From Nissabacter sp. SGAir0207 (GTDB lineage Bacteria > Pseudomonadota > Gammaproteobacteria > Enterobacterales > Enterobacteriaceae): a stretch of 64,000 bases of DNA. Under the pieces are notes generated by a model. That model was not told the DNA's origin. It saw nothing but the letters and a program-made list of their open reading frames with translations, and did no database searches. The stretch lies in assembly GCF_005491205.1 (NCBI RefSeq), contig NZ_CP028035.1:3224001-3288000 (forward strand), given 5' to 3'. The number at the start of each line of letters is the position of its first letter. The first letter of the stretch is position 1. The position numbers and the translations under genes are program-made. Below, one piece after another: positions 31,645-44,332 of the stretch.

Positions 31645-32187
31645 ATTTCATCCCGTTTCTCAAATTTGGACTGGCCGACGCAGATGGCCGGCGCGTAGCG
31701 CAAATTACCCCAGGGTTTGGCACGGGAGATAATATCGGTGGGAGACATTATTTATGTGATAATACTCACGGCCGATGGCATGGCCGCTATTTGTTGCAAG
31801 CTTATTGATTAGGCGCATTGTCAGGCGTTAATTATTCTGCCTGCTTTTGCTTAATTAACCCCCCGGCTGCATAGATATTTCCAGCGCCAATCCCCGCCCT
31901 GCGCCCCTCAAATAAAATTAATATAATTCATATAATTAGTTGTAAAATTAAGTTTCCCTGCATAACTACGCAGTTGGCTCGGGAAATTATTGGGCGTTTT
32001 ACGATAATTATGCGCTTATGCCTGAATGGGCAAGGGAGAAATAGTTGTGACCGCGATGCTTCTTTTTTCGTGAGTCGTTTATTGGCAAGGGAAATAAGAG
32101 AGGAAAAAAACGTGGCGAAAAAAACATTATGCAGATAATGCGGATAACCTGCGCATCAGGGTGGGCGCGAATGGCAATAATTATGCG
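31645..32187. other. AT-rich intergenic region upstream of arcA
   Basis: 543 bases without a convincing gene, clearly richer in A+T than the flanks (31840-32010 in particular). It must contain the arcA promoter on the minus strand. It holds a CRP-like palindrome (31755-31770). A perfect ATTCA half preceded by an A/T core is present near 31930, which could be half of an ARG box, but the left half is poor. No clear FNR box (TTGAT-N4-ATCAA) was found. Confidence 0.5.
31755..31770. promoter_or_regulatory. Candidate CRP site upstream of arcA
   Basis: TGTGATAATACTCACG matches TGTGA-N6-TCACA in 9 of 10 fixed positions. Its centre is about 118 bases before the arcA start codon. Confidence 0.5.
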
Positions 32188-32212
32188 AAAAAAACCCCAC
32201 GTTGCCGTGGGG
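32188..32212 (-). terminator. Terminator after carB
   Basis: On the minus strand CCCCAC-GGCAAC-GTGGGG followed by seven T residues, 20 bases beyond the carB stop. Confidence 0.9.
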
Positions 32213-32231
32213 TCTGTGGGGTCGCGCTGGA

Positions 32232-35462
<3,231 letters not shown>

Positions 35463-35478
35463 GGTAAGTCGCTCCTGA

Positions 35479-36627
35479 TTATTTGGCGGTAGAACGGTAG
35501 GTCTGGATCAGTTCGATAAAGTGATCGAACAGCGGCGCCGCGTCGTGCGGGCCGGGGCTGGCTTCCGGGTGACCCTGGAAGCTGAAGGCCGGTTTGTCAG
35601 TGCGGTGGATGCCCTGCACCGTGTGGTCGAACAGCGAGGTGTGCGTGATGCGCAGCGTCGCTGGCATCCCCTCTTCATCGACGGCGAAGCCGTGGTTCTG
35701 GGCGGTGATCATCACGGTATTGTTGTCATGGTCTTTGACCGGATGGTTGCCGCCGTGGTGGCCGAGCTTCATTTTGCGCGTCTTCGCGCCGCTGGCCAGC
35801 GCCAGCAACTGGTGGCCGAGGCAGATGCCGAACACCGGCACCTCAGTCTCGAGGAAGCGCTGGATGGCAGTGATGGCGTAGTCGCACGGTGCCGGGTCGC
35901 CGGGGCCGTTGGAGAGGAAGATGCCATCCGGGTTCATCGCCAGCACCTCGTCCGCCGGGGTCTGCGCCGGTACGACCGTCAGGCGGCAGCCGCGATCCAC
36001 CAGCATCCGCAGGATGTTGCGCTTCACGCCGTAGTCATAGGCCACCACATGGAAGGGCAGATCCGCGGCCTCTTTGGCCTCCGGCAGCTCGCCCTCCAGT
36101 GACCAGCTCCCCTGCTGCCAGCTGTAGCTCTCTTTGGTGCAGACCTCTTTCGCCAGATCCATGCCGTTCAGGCCGGGGAACGCCTGCGCCTTTTGCAGGG
36201 CCAGCGCCGCGTCTGGATGGTCGCCAGCGATGATGCAGCCATTCTGCGCCCCTTTCTCACGCAGCAAGCGGGTCAGCTTGCGGGTGTCGATATCGGCGAT
36301 GCCCACGATGTTCAGGCGCTTGAGGTAGTCCGAGAGGGTCTCTTCACAGCGGTAGTTGCTGGCGATCAGCGGGAGGTCGCGGATGATCAGGCCTTGCGCG
36401 TGGACGGTGGAGGATTCTTCGTCGGCGGTGTTGGTGCCGACATTGCCGATATGGGGATAAGTGAGGGTGACGATCTGGCGGGAATAGGAGGGATCAGTGA
36501 GGATTTCTTGATAACCGGTCATCGACGTATTGAAGACCACTTCCCCCACTGCCGTACCTTCGGCCCCGATGGCCCGACCGTGGAATTGGGTTCCGTCTTC
36601 CAGAACCAACAGCGCTGACTTAATCAA
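35479..36627 (-). CDS. carA: Carbamoyl-phosphate synthase small (glutaminase) subunit
   Basis: Class I glutamine amidotransferase that supplies ammonia to CarB. 382 residues, as in E. coli; the catalytic Cys is in [12 protein letters not shown] and the His/Glu in [11 protein letters not shown]. The start codon is TTG (36627), as in E. coli carA, preceded by GGAGG; the N-terminus reads [21 protein letters not shown]. Regulation by arginine is shown by conserved ARG boxes just upstream. Confidence 0.97.
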   Translation of the reverse strand: MIKSALLVLEDGTQFHGRAIGAEGTAVGEVVFNTSMTGYQEILTDPSYSRQIVTLTYPHIGNVGTNTADEESSTVHAQGLIIRDLPLIASNYRCEETLSDYLKRLNIVGIADIDTRKLTRLLREKGAQNGCIIAGDHPDAALALQKAQAFPGLNGMDLAKEVCTKESYSWQQGSWSLEGELPEAKEAADLPFHVVAYDYGVKRNILRMLVDRGCRLTVVPAQTPADEVLAMNPDGIFLSNGPGDPAPCDYAITAIQRFLETEVPVFGICLGHQLLALASGAKTRKMKLGHHGGNHPVKDHDNNTVMITAQNHGFAVDEEGMPATLRITHTSLFDHTVQGIHRTDKPAFSFQGHPEASPGPHDAAPLFDHFIELIQTYRSTAK

Positions 36628-36638
36628 AGCATCCTCCA

Positions 36639-36673
36639 GGAATAATCAATCATTATATTTGCATATTAATTCA
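36639..36673 (-). promoter_or_regulatory. Tandem ARG boxes at the carAB arginine-controlled promoter
   Basis: Minus strand: TGAATTAATATGCAAATA (36673-36656), a sequence I recall in the same form from the E. coli carAB P2 operator, and a second box TGATTGATTATTCC (36652-36639), 3 bp apart. Both end within 11-30 bases of the carA TTG codon, where ArgR would block promoter P2. A second upstream promoter (P1) is suggested by TTGCCA near 36725 and TGATTT 17 bp downstream of it. Confidence 0.85.
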
Positions 36674-37547
36674 GAATTGACGCCCTAAATCAATGCAAAA
36701 ATCACTGCGAGAGCTAATTTTTGGCAAATTGCGCGCATTCTAATGATGCCCCCTACCTTTGTCTACCAGAAACACGCATTTTTACCCCTATTTCTCTTCA
36801 TTCAGCAGAAATGCAGCCTTAGCCAGCCAAAAAAGGGGGATAAGTGGGGTGGGTAAACGGTTGCGACACTTTTCCGCAGAAAAAAAGCGGGGAGGCTGCC
36901 CGCTCAGGGTGAACTTTGAGCAATTGCAACATGAAAAACGGGATTGCAGAGGGATAATTATATTTTATTTAATCAATAACTCAAAATCACTCACAACCCC
37001 ATTAAAATTTAGTAATTAACTAAAAAAATCTTAAAATACATATCTATAAAAATAGATAACTTAATTTTAATAATCTAAAAAAATGGCAAAATCCCTGACT
37101 TAACCCACATAAAAACCACATTCACTAGAAAAATACACCCCAAGTTACGCCATCCCATTTATTTACCATTATGTAACCTAATCGCCAGTCATCGCTGCCC
37201 TGACAGCCCCTTTTGCCCCTGAAAAAGCGCGCTTTCTCCGGTGTTAGCGTGAAAACCGTGGGGAGATGCCCCAGCGCTTTTTGTTGCTTTTCTCAGCCCG
37301 ACCGAGGGCCAGAAAGCTGCTTTTTTCACCCGCTTCGCTTAACCCCTGCCCACTGGACGCTGGCTGGCCGCAGGGCGGGCGGGCATCGGCCATTTTTCAC
37401 CTCCTGAACCGCTATGCTGTAGGGGGTGCATAGTTATTCTGCCCTTGGGTGTCAACTGAAAGCCACAGAGGCCACGAATGACGCACGCTGGTGGCCGGGT
37501 CAGGCACTGGGGTCAGGGATGCCTCCTGTCTCTGGCTGCACTTTCTT
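36674..37547. other. Long intergenic region carA / PTS gene, partly AT-rich
   Basis: 874 bases with no gene I can support. From 36690 to 36750 lies the likely carAB P1 promoter. A minus-strand hairpin with a T run is at 36880-36904. From about 36950 to 37180 the sequence is strikingly A+T-rich against the GC-rich genome. Then 37200-37440 holds several small hairpins (AAAGCGCGCTTT near 37224; TGGGG/CCCCA at 37259-37273). Short open frames here have no family resemblance. Confidence 0.6.
36880..36904 (-). terminator. Terminator-like hairpin facing carA
   Basis: Minus strand AGCGGG-CAGCCTC-CCCGCT followed by seven T residues. No minus-strand gene ends nearby; it lies about 250 bases before carA and could insulate carAB from read-through. 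Confidence 0.6.
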
Positions 37548-37563
37548 TGTGAGCTGCCTCACA
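37548..37563 (+). promoter_or_regulatory. CRP site of the fructose-type PTS / alpha-mannosidase operon
   Basis: TGTGAGCTGCCTCACA is a perfect TGTGA-N6-TCACA palindrome. Its centre is 55.5 bp upstream of the centre of the first operator, the same distance as at the second PTS promoter (45400-45471). Confidence 0.8.
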
Positions 37564-37602
37564 GCCGGGGCGACAACGTGCCGCATCTCCCGGAATCTGC
37601 TG

Positions 37603-37619
37603 GGTTAATCGCGTTTACC
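37603..37619 (+). promoter_or_regulatory. Operator O1 (17 bp) of the sugar regulon
   Basis: GGTTAATCGCGTTTACC: half sites GGTTAA and TTTACC (one mismatch to TTAACC) separated by TCGCG. Same 17-bp form as the site at 45455-45471. Confidence 0.7.
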
Positions 37620-37634
37620 ACCCTTTCGTAAAAA

Positions 37635-37650
37635 AGTTAATCGATTAACC
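37635..37650 (+). promoter_or_regulatory. Operator O2 (16 bp) of the sugar regulon
   Basis: AGTTAATCGATTAACC, a 16-bp palindrome with central CG typical of LacI-family operators; one mismatch at the outermost base. Centre 31.5 bp from O1, about three helical turns, and 47.5 bp before the start codon. Confidence 0.75.
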
Positions 37651-37689
37651 TAGCGCTGACCAGATTTCACCCATGCGGCAGGAGGAGTG

Positions 37690-39654
37690 ATGATACTAAG
37701 CAGCATAACGGCCGAGAGCCTCATTGTGCTGGATGCGCCCTGGGACAGCCGGGCGGTGATCCTTGAGGAGCTAAGCCAGCGCCTGCTTGAGCAGGGAAAG
37801 ATCGCTGACCGGGCGCAGTTTCTGGAGGCGGTGTGGCAGCGCGAGGCGCTCTCCGAGACTGGCTTTGAGCAGGGTGTCGCCCTGCCCCACGGCAAGTCGC
37901 CGGTGGTGACGGCCCCGGCGTTTGCCGTGGCGCGGCTGACGCAGCCGGTGGCCGACTGGCCAACGATGGATGGCGAAAACCGGGTGGATCTGGTGTTCCT
38001 GCTGGCGGTGCCGCAGGGGGACAGCGACGGCCATATCCGTTTGCTGTCGGCGCTGAGTCTGGCGCTGATGGAGGAGGATCGCGTGCAGGCGCTGAAAACC
38101 GCCACCAGCCCGCAGGCATTCCTCACGCTGCTCGACAGCGCCAGCGCCGACGCCACGCCAGTGAGCGCGCCCAGCCGTACGCTGGTCGCCATCACCTCCT
38201 GTCCGGCCGGTATCGCCCACACCTATATGGCTGCCGAGGCGCTGGAGCGGGCGGGCGCGGCGCGCGGCATCCAGATCCATTGTGAAAAACAGGGCGCGAG
38301 TGGCACCGAAGGGGAATTGACGGCGGCGCAGATTCGTGACGCCGAGGGGGTGATCTTTGCCGCCACCCTGCCGCCCAAGGGACGGGGGCGCTTCCACGGC
38401 AAGCCCTACGTCTCGGTGCCGGTCTCCGCGCCGTTGAAGGATGCCGACGGCGTGATTGACCGCCTGTTGCAGCAGCCCGATGGCGTAGTAACCGAGGCGC
38501 ACGCGACGGAGCCACCGCCGCGCAGCGGCCTCACCCTCTCCGGCCGCCTCTACCAAGGCGTCTCCAGCGGCATCTCCTATATGATCCCGGTGATTGTCGC
38601 CGCCGGGCTGATGATGGGCATCGGCCAGTTGCTCGCCAGCGCCTGCGGCATCACGGACATTGCCAACGCGCAGTATGCCACCGCCGATCGGTGGACGGTG
38701 ACGATGGCCCACTGGCTGTCGCTGTATGGCGCGATGATCATGAAGTTTATGTACCCGGTGTTCGCCGCCTACATGGCGTGGAGTCTGGCCGACCGGCCGG
38801 GCCTGATGCCGGGCTTTGTCGGCGGGGCCTTCGCTGGCGGGCTGCACTTCACCTTCTGGTCGGTGCCCGGCGGCGTGCCCTCCGGCTTTCTGGGCGCATT
38901 GATCCTTGGCATGGCGGCCGGGCTGATCGCCGACACCCTCAACCGGCGCATCCACCTGCACCGGCATTTGCAGGCGATGAAGCCGATGCTGATTGTGCCC
39001 GGCCTGACGGTCATCGCCCTGTTCCTGCTCAACTTCTACTTTGTCGATCCGGTGTTTGGCGGCCTTAACCGGGCGTTGCAGGCGTTCATTACCGCGCACG
39101 GCAACTCCAGCGCCCTGACGCTCGCCGTGATCATCGCCTCCCTCACCGCCTTCGATTTAGGAGGCCCGGTAAACAAATCCGCCGGGGCGATCGCCATTGG
39201 GCTGGCGGCTGACCACATCTTCCCGCTGACGCCACGGGTGCTGGCGATTGTCATCCCACCGATCGGCATCGGCCTCGCCACCCTGATCGACCGCTTTCTG
39301 GTGCACCGCCGGGTGTTCGACGAGAGCCTGCGGGTCACCGGCACCACCTCGCTGATCCTCGGCTTCCTCGCCATTGGCGAGGGGGCGATCCCCTTTATGC
39401 TGAAAAACCCGCTGATCACCATCTCCCTCAACATGCTGGGCGCGGTGCTCGGCGCGGTGATCGCCATCCTGCTTGGCTCGGTGCAGTGGTATCCGCTGCC
39501 CGCCATCTGGGGCTGGCCACTGGTGCAGAACCTGCCCGCCTACCTGTGCGGCATGGTGACCGGGATTGCGTTCATCGCCATCAGCAATGTCTTTCTGCGT
39601 TTCTATCTGATTAAGCGCGGCCTGTTGACCGTCAATGACCAGGAGGGGTCATGA
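37690..39654 (+). CDS. Fructose-type PTS EIIABC (MngA-like)
   Basis: PTS permease that phosphorylates its sugar during uptake. 654 residues in the order EIIA-EIIB-EIIC, as in E. coli MngA (mannosylglycerate PTS, 658 residues). EIIA phosphorylation site H67 in GVALPHGKS; EIIB active Cys C172 in ITSCPAGIAHTYMAAE; EIIC from about 285 with FDLGGPVNKSAG and EGAIPFMLKNPL. The ATG at 37690 follows GGAGG by four bases; a GTG directly before it is less likely. The stop overlaps the downstream alpha-mannosidase start by four bases. The partner enzyme suggests an alpha-mannosyl-type glycoside such as 2-O-alpha-mannosylglycerate, but the substrate is inferred. Confidence 0.85.
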   Translation: MILSSITAESLIVLDAPWDSRAVILEELSQRLLEQGKIADRAQFLEAVWQREALSETGFEQGVALPHGKSPVVTAPAFAVARLTQPVADWPTMDGENRVDLVFLLAVPQGDSDGHIRLLSALSLALMEEDRVQALKTATSPQAFLTLLDSASADATPVSAPSRTLVAITSCPAGIAHTYMAAEALERAGAARGIQIHCEKQGASGTEGELTAAQIRDAEGVIFAATLPPKGRGRFHGKPYVSVPVSAPLKDADGVIDRLLQQPDGVVTEAHATEPPPRSGLTLSGRLYQGVSSGISYMIPVIVAAGLMMGIGQLLASACGITDIANAQYATADRWTVTMAHWLSLYGAMIMKFMYPVFAAYMAWSLADRPGLMPGFVGGAFAGGLHFTFWSVPGGVPSGFLGALILGMAAGLIADTLNRRIHLHRHLQAMKPMLIVPGLTVIALFLLNFYFVDPVFGGLNRALQAFITAHGNSSALTLAVIIASLTAFDLGGPVNKSAGAIAIGLAADHIFPLTPRVLAIVIPPIGIGLATLIDRFLVHRRVFDESLRVTGTTSLILGFLAIGEGAIPFMLKNPLITISLNMLGAVLGAVIAILLGSVQWYPLPAIWGWPLVQNLPAYLCGMVTGIAFIAISNVFLRFYLIKRGLLTVNDQEGS

Positions 39655-42284
39655 AGCACACGCACGTTTATGTTGTCCCGCACTGCCACTGGGACGCCGA
39701 GTGGTACTTTACCTGCGAGGACTCCCACATCCTGCTGGTGGAGAATCTCGACTACCTTCTCGACCTGCTGGAGCAGCGCGAGGATTTCCCCAGCTACACC
39801 TTCGATGGGCTGGCGATTGTGCTGGAGGAGTACCTGCGGGTACGGCCAGAGAACGCCGGGCGGCTGGCGGCGCTGATCGGCCAGCGCCGGCTGTTGGTCG
39901 GCCCCTGGTACACCCAGTGCGACTCGCTGCTGATCCGCACCGAGTCTTTGATCCGCAACCTGCAATATGGCATCCGCACCGCCGAGCGCTTCGGCCACAG
40001 TATGGACATCGGCTACCTGCCGGACATCTTCGGCCAGCACGCCTGGCTGCCTGCCATCTTCACCGACCTTGGCATCCACTACTGCGTGCTGCAACGCGGC
40101 GTCTATACCGAGCAGCTCAAAGGCGATCTTAACTTCTGGTGGCAGTCGCCCAACGGCAAGCGTATCGCCACCCACTACCTCTACTATGGCTACGGCCCCG
40201 GCAAGTTCCTGGCGGCGGATGACACCTACCTCAACCAGCGCCTGCTGCCGATTTTGACCTCGTTGCGCGCCATGAACCGCAGCACTGACACGCTGCTGCT
40301 GCCCGCGGGCGGCGATCAGGTGCTGGCAAATGCCCGCTTCCCGCAGATTGTCGAGGAGCTTAACGCCCTTGGCCTGCCGTGGCGTTTCACCCTTACCGAC
40401 TATGAGCACTATATGCGTGACGTCTGGGCCGACGCGCCCTTTAGCCACACGCTGGAGGGTGAGCTGTACGCCTGCCAGAAGTCGCGCATCCACCGCACCT
40501 GCCACTCCACGCGCTATGACATTAAGCGCCAGAACTGGCAGACCGAGCACCTGCTGCTGGATCAGCTGGAGCCGCTGGCGGCGATGGCGTCGTTGATGGG
40601 CATCCACTACCCCGCGCCGCTGCTGGATGAGATGTGGAAAACGCTGTTCGCCGCCCATGCGCACAACGGCATTGAGGCGACCAACGCCGATGCCGTCAAC
40701 CTCAATATCCGCCAGCGGCTGGTGAGCGTGGAGCGCTCCGCCCTCAGTCTGCTCAACCTGTTGAAGAAGAAGATTGCCCGCCGCGTCGATCAGGAGAACG
40801 CGTTGCTGGTGTTCAACGGCGATCCGACCCCGCAGGAGAAGCTGGTGCGCGCCGTGCTCTTCACCCGCCAGCCCAACTTCGCCCTGCGCCGGGCGGGCGC
40901 GCTGCTCGACAGCACGCTGCTCAGCCAGCAGCAAATGCCCGGCGGCCAGCGCGTGGTGGTGACCGCCGCTGGCGAGAAGCTGGAGCCGCTGGAGGATTAC
41001 TACCGCAGCGAGGTGCTGTTCCGCACCACCCTGCCGGGGCTGTGCTGGCACACCCTGAGTGTCGATGAGCAGGGTGCTGCCCCGGCGCTGCGCCCCGCGC
41101 CGCAGCCGGTGATAGAGAATGGCTGCTATCGCGTCACCTTCGAGCAAGAGGGGCTGACGCTGGAGAACCTGCGCAACGGTTGCCGCCTGCGCCACCCCAT
41201 CACCTTTGTCGAGTGCGGTGATGACGGCGACGAGTTTGACTTCGCGCCGCTCGAGTCCGAGATCCCCGACGCCTGCCAGCGCTTTAGCCTCATCCGTTGC
41301 GAGACCGGGCCATTGGCCGCGCGCATGACGCTGGCGACCACGTTGCAACTGCCAGCGGACATGGCGAGCCGCAAGGCGGGCCAGCGCAACCTGACGATGG
41401 TGGTGCACACCACGCTGGAGCTGCGTCAGGGCGAGCCGTGGCTGCGCGTGCAGCACCAGCTGACCAACGCCGCCACCGACCACCGGTTGCGGGTGCACCT
41501 CGCCACGCCCGTCCGCTCGCCGCGCTTCTCCTTCGCCGATCAGGGCTACAGCCTGCTGCGCCGCGACACCCACAGCCCGTGGCTCGCCAATTGGCGCGAG
41601 CAAGGTTTTGTCGAGAAGCCGATGCCAATTTTCACGCTGGAGAACATCGTGCTGGTGCAGAATGACGACCACAACTTTGGCGTGCTGACGCAGGGCATCA
41701 AGGAGTATGAGGTGTTGCCGGATGAGCAGGTGCTGGCGCTGACGCTCTATCGCAGCGTCGGGCTGCTGGGCAAGGATGACACCCCCTGGCGGCCGGGGCG
41801 CGCCTCTGGCATCAACAACAAAGTGGTGGAGACGCCCGACGCCCAGCTATTGCAGCCGCTGGTGTTCGACTATGCGCTGCTGCTCGACACCCTGCCGGAT
41901 GAGGCCGCGGCCTTCGCCGCCATCCGTGACTACCGCGAGCCGGTGATGAGCTACCACGTGCAGGATCTCAACACCTTCGAGGAGCGGCTGGAGCGCTTCA
42001 CCCTGCCGCTGCCTGCGCAGACGATGCCAGCGGATCTGTCGCTGTTCAGCCTGACCAACCCGCGCATCTTCCTCAGCATGTGTCGGCCCGGCGTGGAGGC
42101 CGGGGAGTTGGTGATCCGGCTGTTCAACCCCGGCCGCCGCCCGGAGCGGGCCACGCTGGAGATGGCGCGCCCCTGCCAGATGCTGCGTCTGTCGCTGCGT
42201 GAGGATGATCCGCAGCCGCTGGCCGAGGAGGCGCTGATCCCGCCGGGCGACTACCTGACGCTGCTGCTGCGTTTCGCGCCCTAG
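39651..42284 (+). CDS. GH38 alpha-mannosidase (MngB-like)
   Basis: Cytosolic glycoside hydrolase family 38 enzyme; MngB of E. coli hydrolyses 6-phosphomannosyl-glycerate after PTS uptake. 877 residues, the same length as E. coli MngB. Catalytic zinc motif HCHWDAEW with H13 and D15, nucleophile D125 in GYLPDIFGQHAWLP, and a further zinc His in AAHAHNGIEA near 343. Starts ATG inside the last codons of the EIIABC gene (ATGA overlap), so the two are translationally coupled. The expected products are mannose 6-phosphate and an aglycone. E. coli mngAB is controlled by a GntR-type MngR; here a LacI-type regulator is predicted. Confidence 0.85.
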   Translation: MKHTHVYVVPHCHWDAEWYFTCEDSHILLVENLDYLLDLLEQREDFPSYTFDGLAIVLEEYLRVRPENAGRLAALIGQRRLLVGPWYTQCDSLLIRTESLIRNLQYGIRTAERFGHSMDIGYLPDIFGQHAWLPAIFTDLGIHYCVLQRGVYTEQLKGDLNFWWQSPNGKRIATHYLYYGYGPGKFLAADDTYLNQRLLPILTSLRAMNRSTDTLLLPAGGDQVLANARFPQIVEELNALGLPWRFTLTDYEHYMRDVWADAPFSHTLEGELYACQKSRIHRTCHSTRYDIKRQNWQTEHLLLDQLEPLAAMASLMGIHYPAPLLDEMWKTLFAAHAHNGIEATNADAVNLNIRQRLVSVERSALSLLNLLKKKIARRVDQENALLVFNGDPTPQEKLVRAVLFTRQPNFALRRAGALLDSTLLSQQQMPGGQRVVVTAAGEKLEPLEDYYRSEVLFRTTLPGLCWHTLSVDEQGAAPALRPAPQPVIENGCYRVTFEQEGLTLENLRNGCRLRHPITFVECGDDGDEFDFAPLESEIPDACQRFSLIRCETGPLAARMTLATTLQLPADMASRKAGQRNLTMVVHTTLELRQGEPWLRVQHQLTNAATDHRLRVHLATPVRSPRFSFADQGYSLLRRDTHSPWLANWREQGFVEKPMPIFTLENIVLVQNDDHNFGVLTQGIKEYEVLPDEQVLALTLYRSVGLLGKDDTPWRPGRASGINNKVVETPDAQLLQPLVFDYALLLDTLPDEAAAFAAIRDYREPVMSYHVQDLNTFEERLERFTLPLPAQTMPADLSLFSLTNPRIFLSMCRPGVEAGELVIRLFNPGRRPERATLEMARPCQMLRLSLREDDPQPLAEEALIPPGDYLTLLLRFAP

Positions 42285-42317
42285 CGGCGCGGCCCCGGCC
42301 AGCAACTCAAGGCCGGG

Positions 42318-43091
42318 TCAGGGCAGGAAGCGCCGCCACTGTGCTGCCACCCGTCCCGGCCGGGAGATGAACTGTAGCCGCGCCGGATCGTCGCGGAACT
42401 GCTGGTAGAGCGGCGCATCGGTGAGGCCGAACTCGTGGTAGCGGCGCGGCGTGATCACCTGCAACTGCCCTGGCGCATAGTGCGGGTTGCGCTGCCAGAC
42501 AATGTGCGTGCCCTGTACCAGCGGATACCACGCCAACCCGTGGCGCGCGCAGAGCGCGCCATGATCCGCGCGCCTCTCCCGGTCACAACAGGTGGCGAAA
42601 GCCAGCGGCGCGTCTGGCGTGGCGGACAGGATGGCGTGCGCCCAGCCCGGCGGCACCAGCACCTTCTCCCCCGGCCCGGCCTGCACCGCGAAGCAGCGTC
42701 CGGCATCCTCCGCCACATACTCCTGCATGTAGACCATCGCCCGCCCCTGCCAGATCTCAATCAGCTCCGGCGGCGACCAGCCGCTGTGCTGGCTGATAGG
42801 GTGCACATGCCCCTGGCTGTGCACCGGCTCCGCGCCGAGGGTGCCCGCCGCGCAGGCCACCACGCAGAAGCGCAGCATCCGCCGCTCCAGCTCCGCCCGA
42901 TCATCCAGCCGCGCCACGTCCGTTGCCGTGGCGTACACCTGTGCCGGGCCGTCGCAACCCGGATCGCGCAGCAGCGACCGCATCTGCGCCAGCGTGCGGA
43001 TCTCCGGCATCGGCCCAATCACCTCCTCGCCATAGCTGAAACCCAGCGGATCGTGCCGGATGGCCATCTCCAACCCATACCTCGTCTCCAT
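42318..43091 (-). CDS. Cupin phosphosugar isomerase homologue (GPI type), copy A
   Basis: 257-residue protein related to the cupin-type glucose-6-phosphate isomerases. The metal-site region reads SQGHVHPISQHSGWSPPELIEIW (H95, H97, acidic E109/E112) and VLVPPGWAHAI (H152). It is a close paralogue of the product at 49884-50666: long segments such as SQHSGWSPPEL, GEKVLVPPGW and LQFISRP are shared. The insertion between the HxH and the Glu is unusual for canonical cupin isomerases, so the activity is uncertain. Start ATG 43091 follows AGGGGGAGAG. It is convergent with the alpha-mannosidase gene; no regulon operator was found in front of it. Confidence 0.7.
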   Translation of the reverse strand: METRYGLEMAIRHDPLGFSYGEEVIGPMPEIRTLAQMRSLLRDPGCDGPAQVYATATDVARLDDRAELERRMLRFCVVACAAGTLGAEPVHSQGHVHPISQHSGWSPPELIEIWQGRAMVYMQEYVAEDAGRCFAVQAGPGEKVLVPPGWAHAILSATPDAPLAFATCCDRERRADHGALCARHGLAWYPLVQGTHIVWQRNPHYAPGQLQVITPRRYHEFGLTDAPLYQQFRDDPARLQFISRPGRVAAQWRRFLP

Positions 43092-43299
43092 CTCTCCCCC
43101 TGTCTGGTTATTGTGATCCCGGCAGGGTAGCCGATGGGTTTGGTGGCGCTGGCGGCAGGTGTTGGATTCTGCTGGCCCAGTCACAAGCCAGCGCTGTCAG
43201 GGTGCCAATGGCGCCGAAAAAACCATAAATAATGCAAATATCTGCATATTCATGCATTAATCGGAGAGGGGAAAAAGGGAGGTAGTCAGGCGCGGGGCG

Positions 43300-43326
43300 A
43301 AAAAAGGGGCAACCGTTCATTGCCCC
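43300..43326 (-). terminator. Terminator after dapB
   Basis: Minus strand GGGGCAA-TGAACGG-TTGCCCC followed by six T residues, about 52 bases beyond the dapB stop. Confidence 0.9.
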
Positions 43327-43377
43327 GTAATCCAAGACTTATGATTGAAATAACCACATCACGATGGTTGGGAAAGC

Positions 43378-44214
<837 letters not shown>

Positions 44215-44332
44215 TTAATTTTAGGTAAATCGTTTTCAGAGTAACCAGCACATCGTCGTGCCGCCAGCCGAAAACGTCGATAATTAGAATTTAATGATAA
44301 ACAGGCGGAGATATCAGTAAAAGGCATGACTC

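Noticed and set aside
31914..31940. ARG box upstream of arcA
   Set aside because: Right half ATTCA and A/T core fit, but the left half matches only one of five positions; insufficient for a feature.
36880..36904. Idea that the hairpin near carA is the old terminator of dapB, separated by the inserted genes
   Set aside because: dapB still has its own strong terminator at 43300-43326, so the hairpin need not be explained this way.
36759..37608. Three small plus-strand open frames (86, 64 and 60 codons) in the carA/PTS gap
   Set aside because: No ribosome-binding sites of note, no homology recognised, low-complexity or AT-rich content; treated as non-coding.
42293..42317. CCCGGCC/GGCCGGG hairpin between the mannosidase and cupin A genes as a terminator
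   Set aside because: Stem is plausible but no T run follows on either strand; left unannotated.
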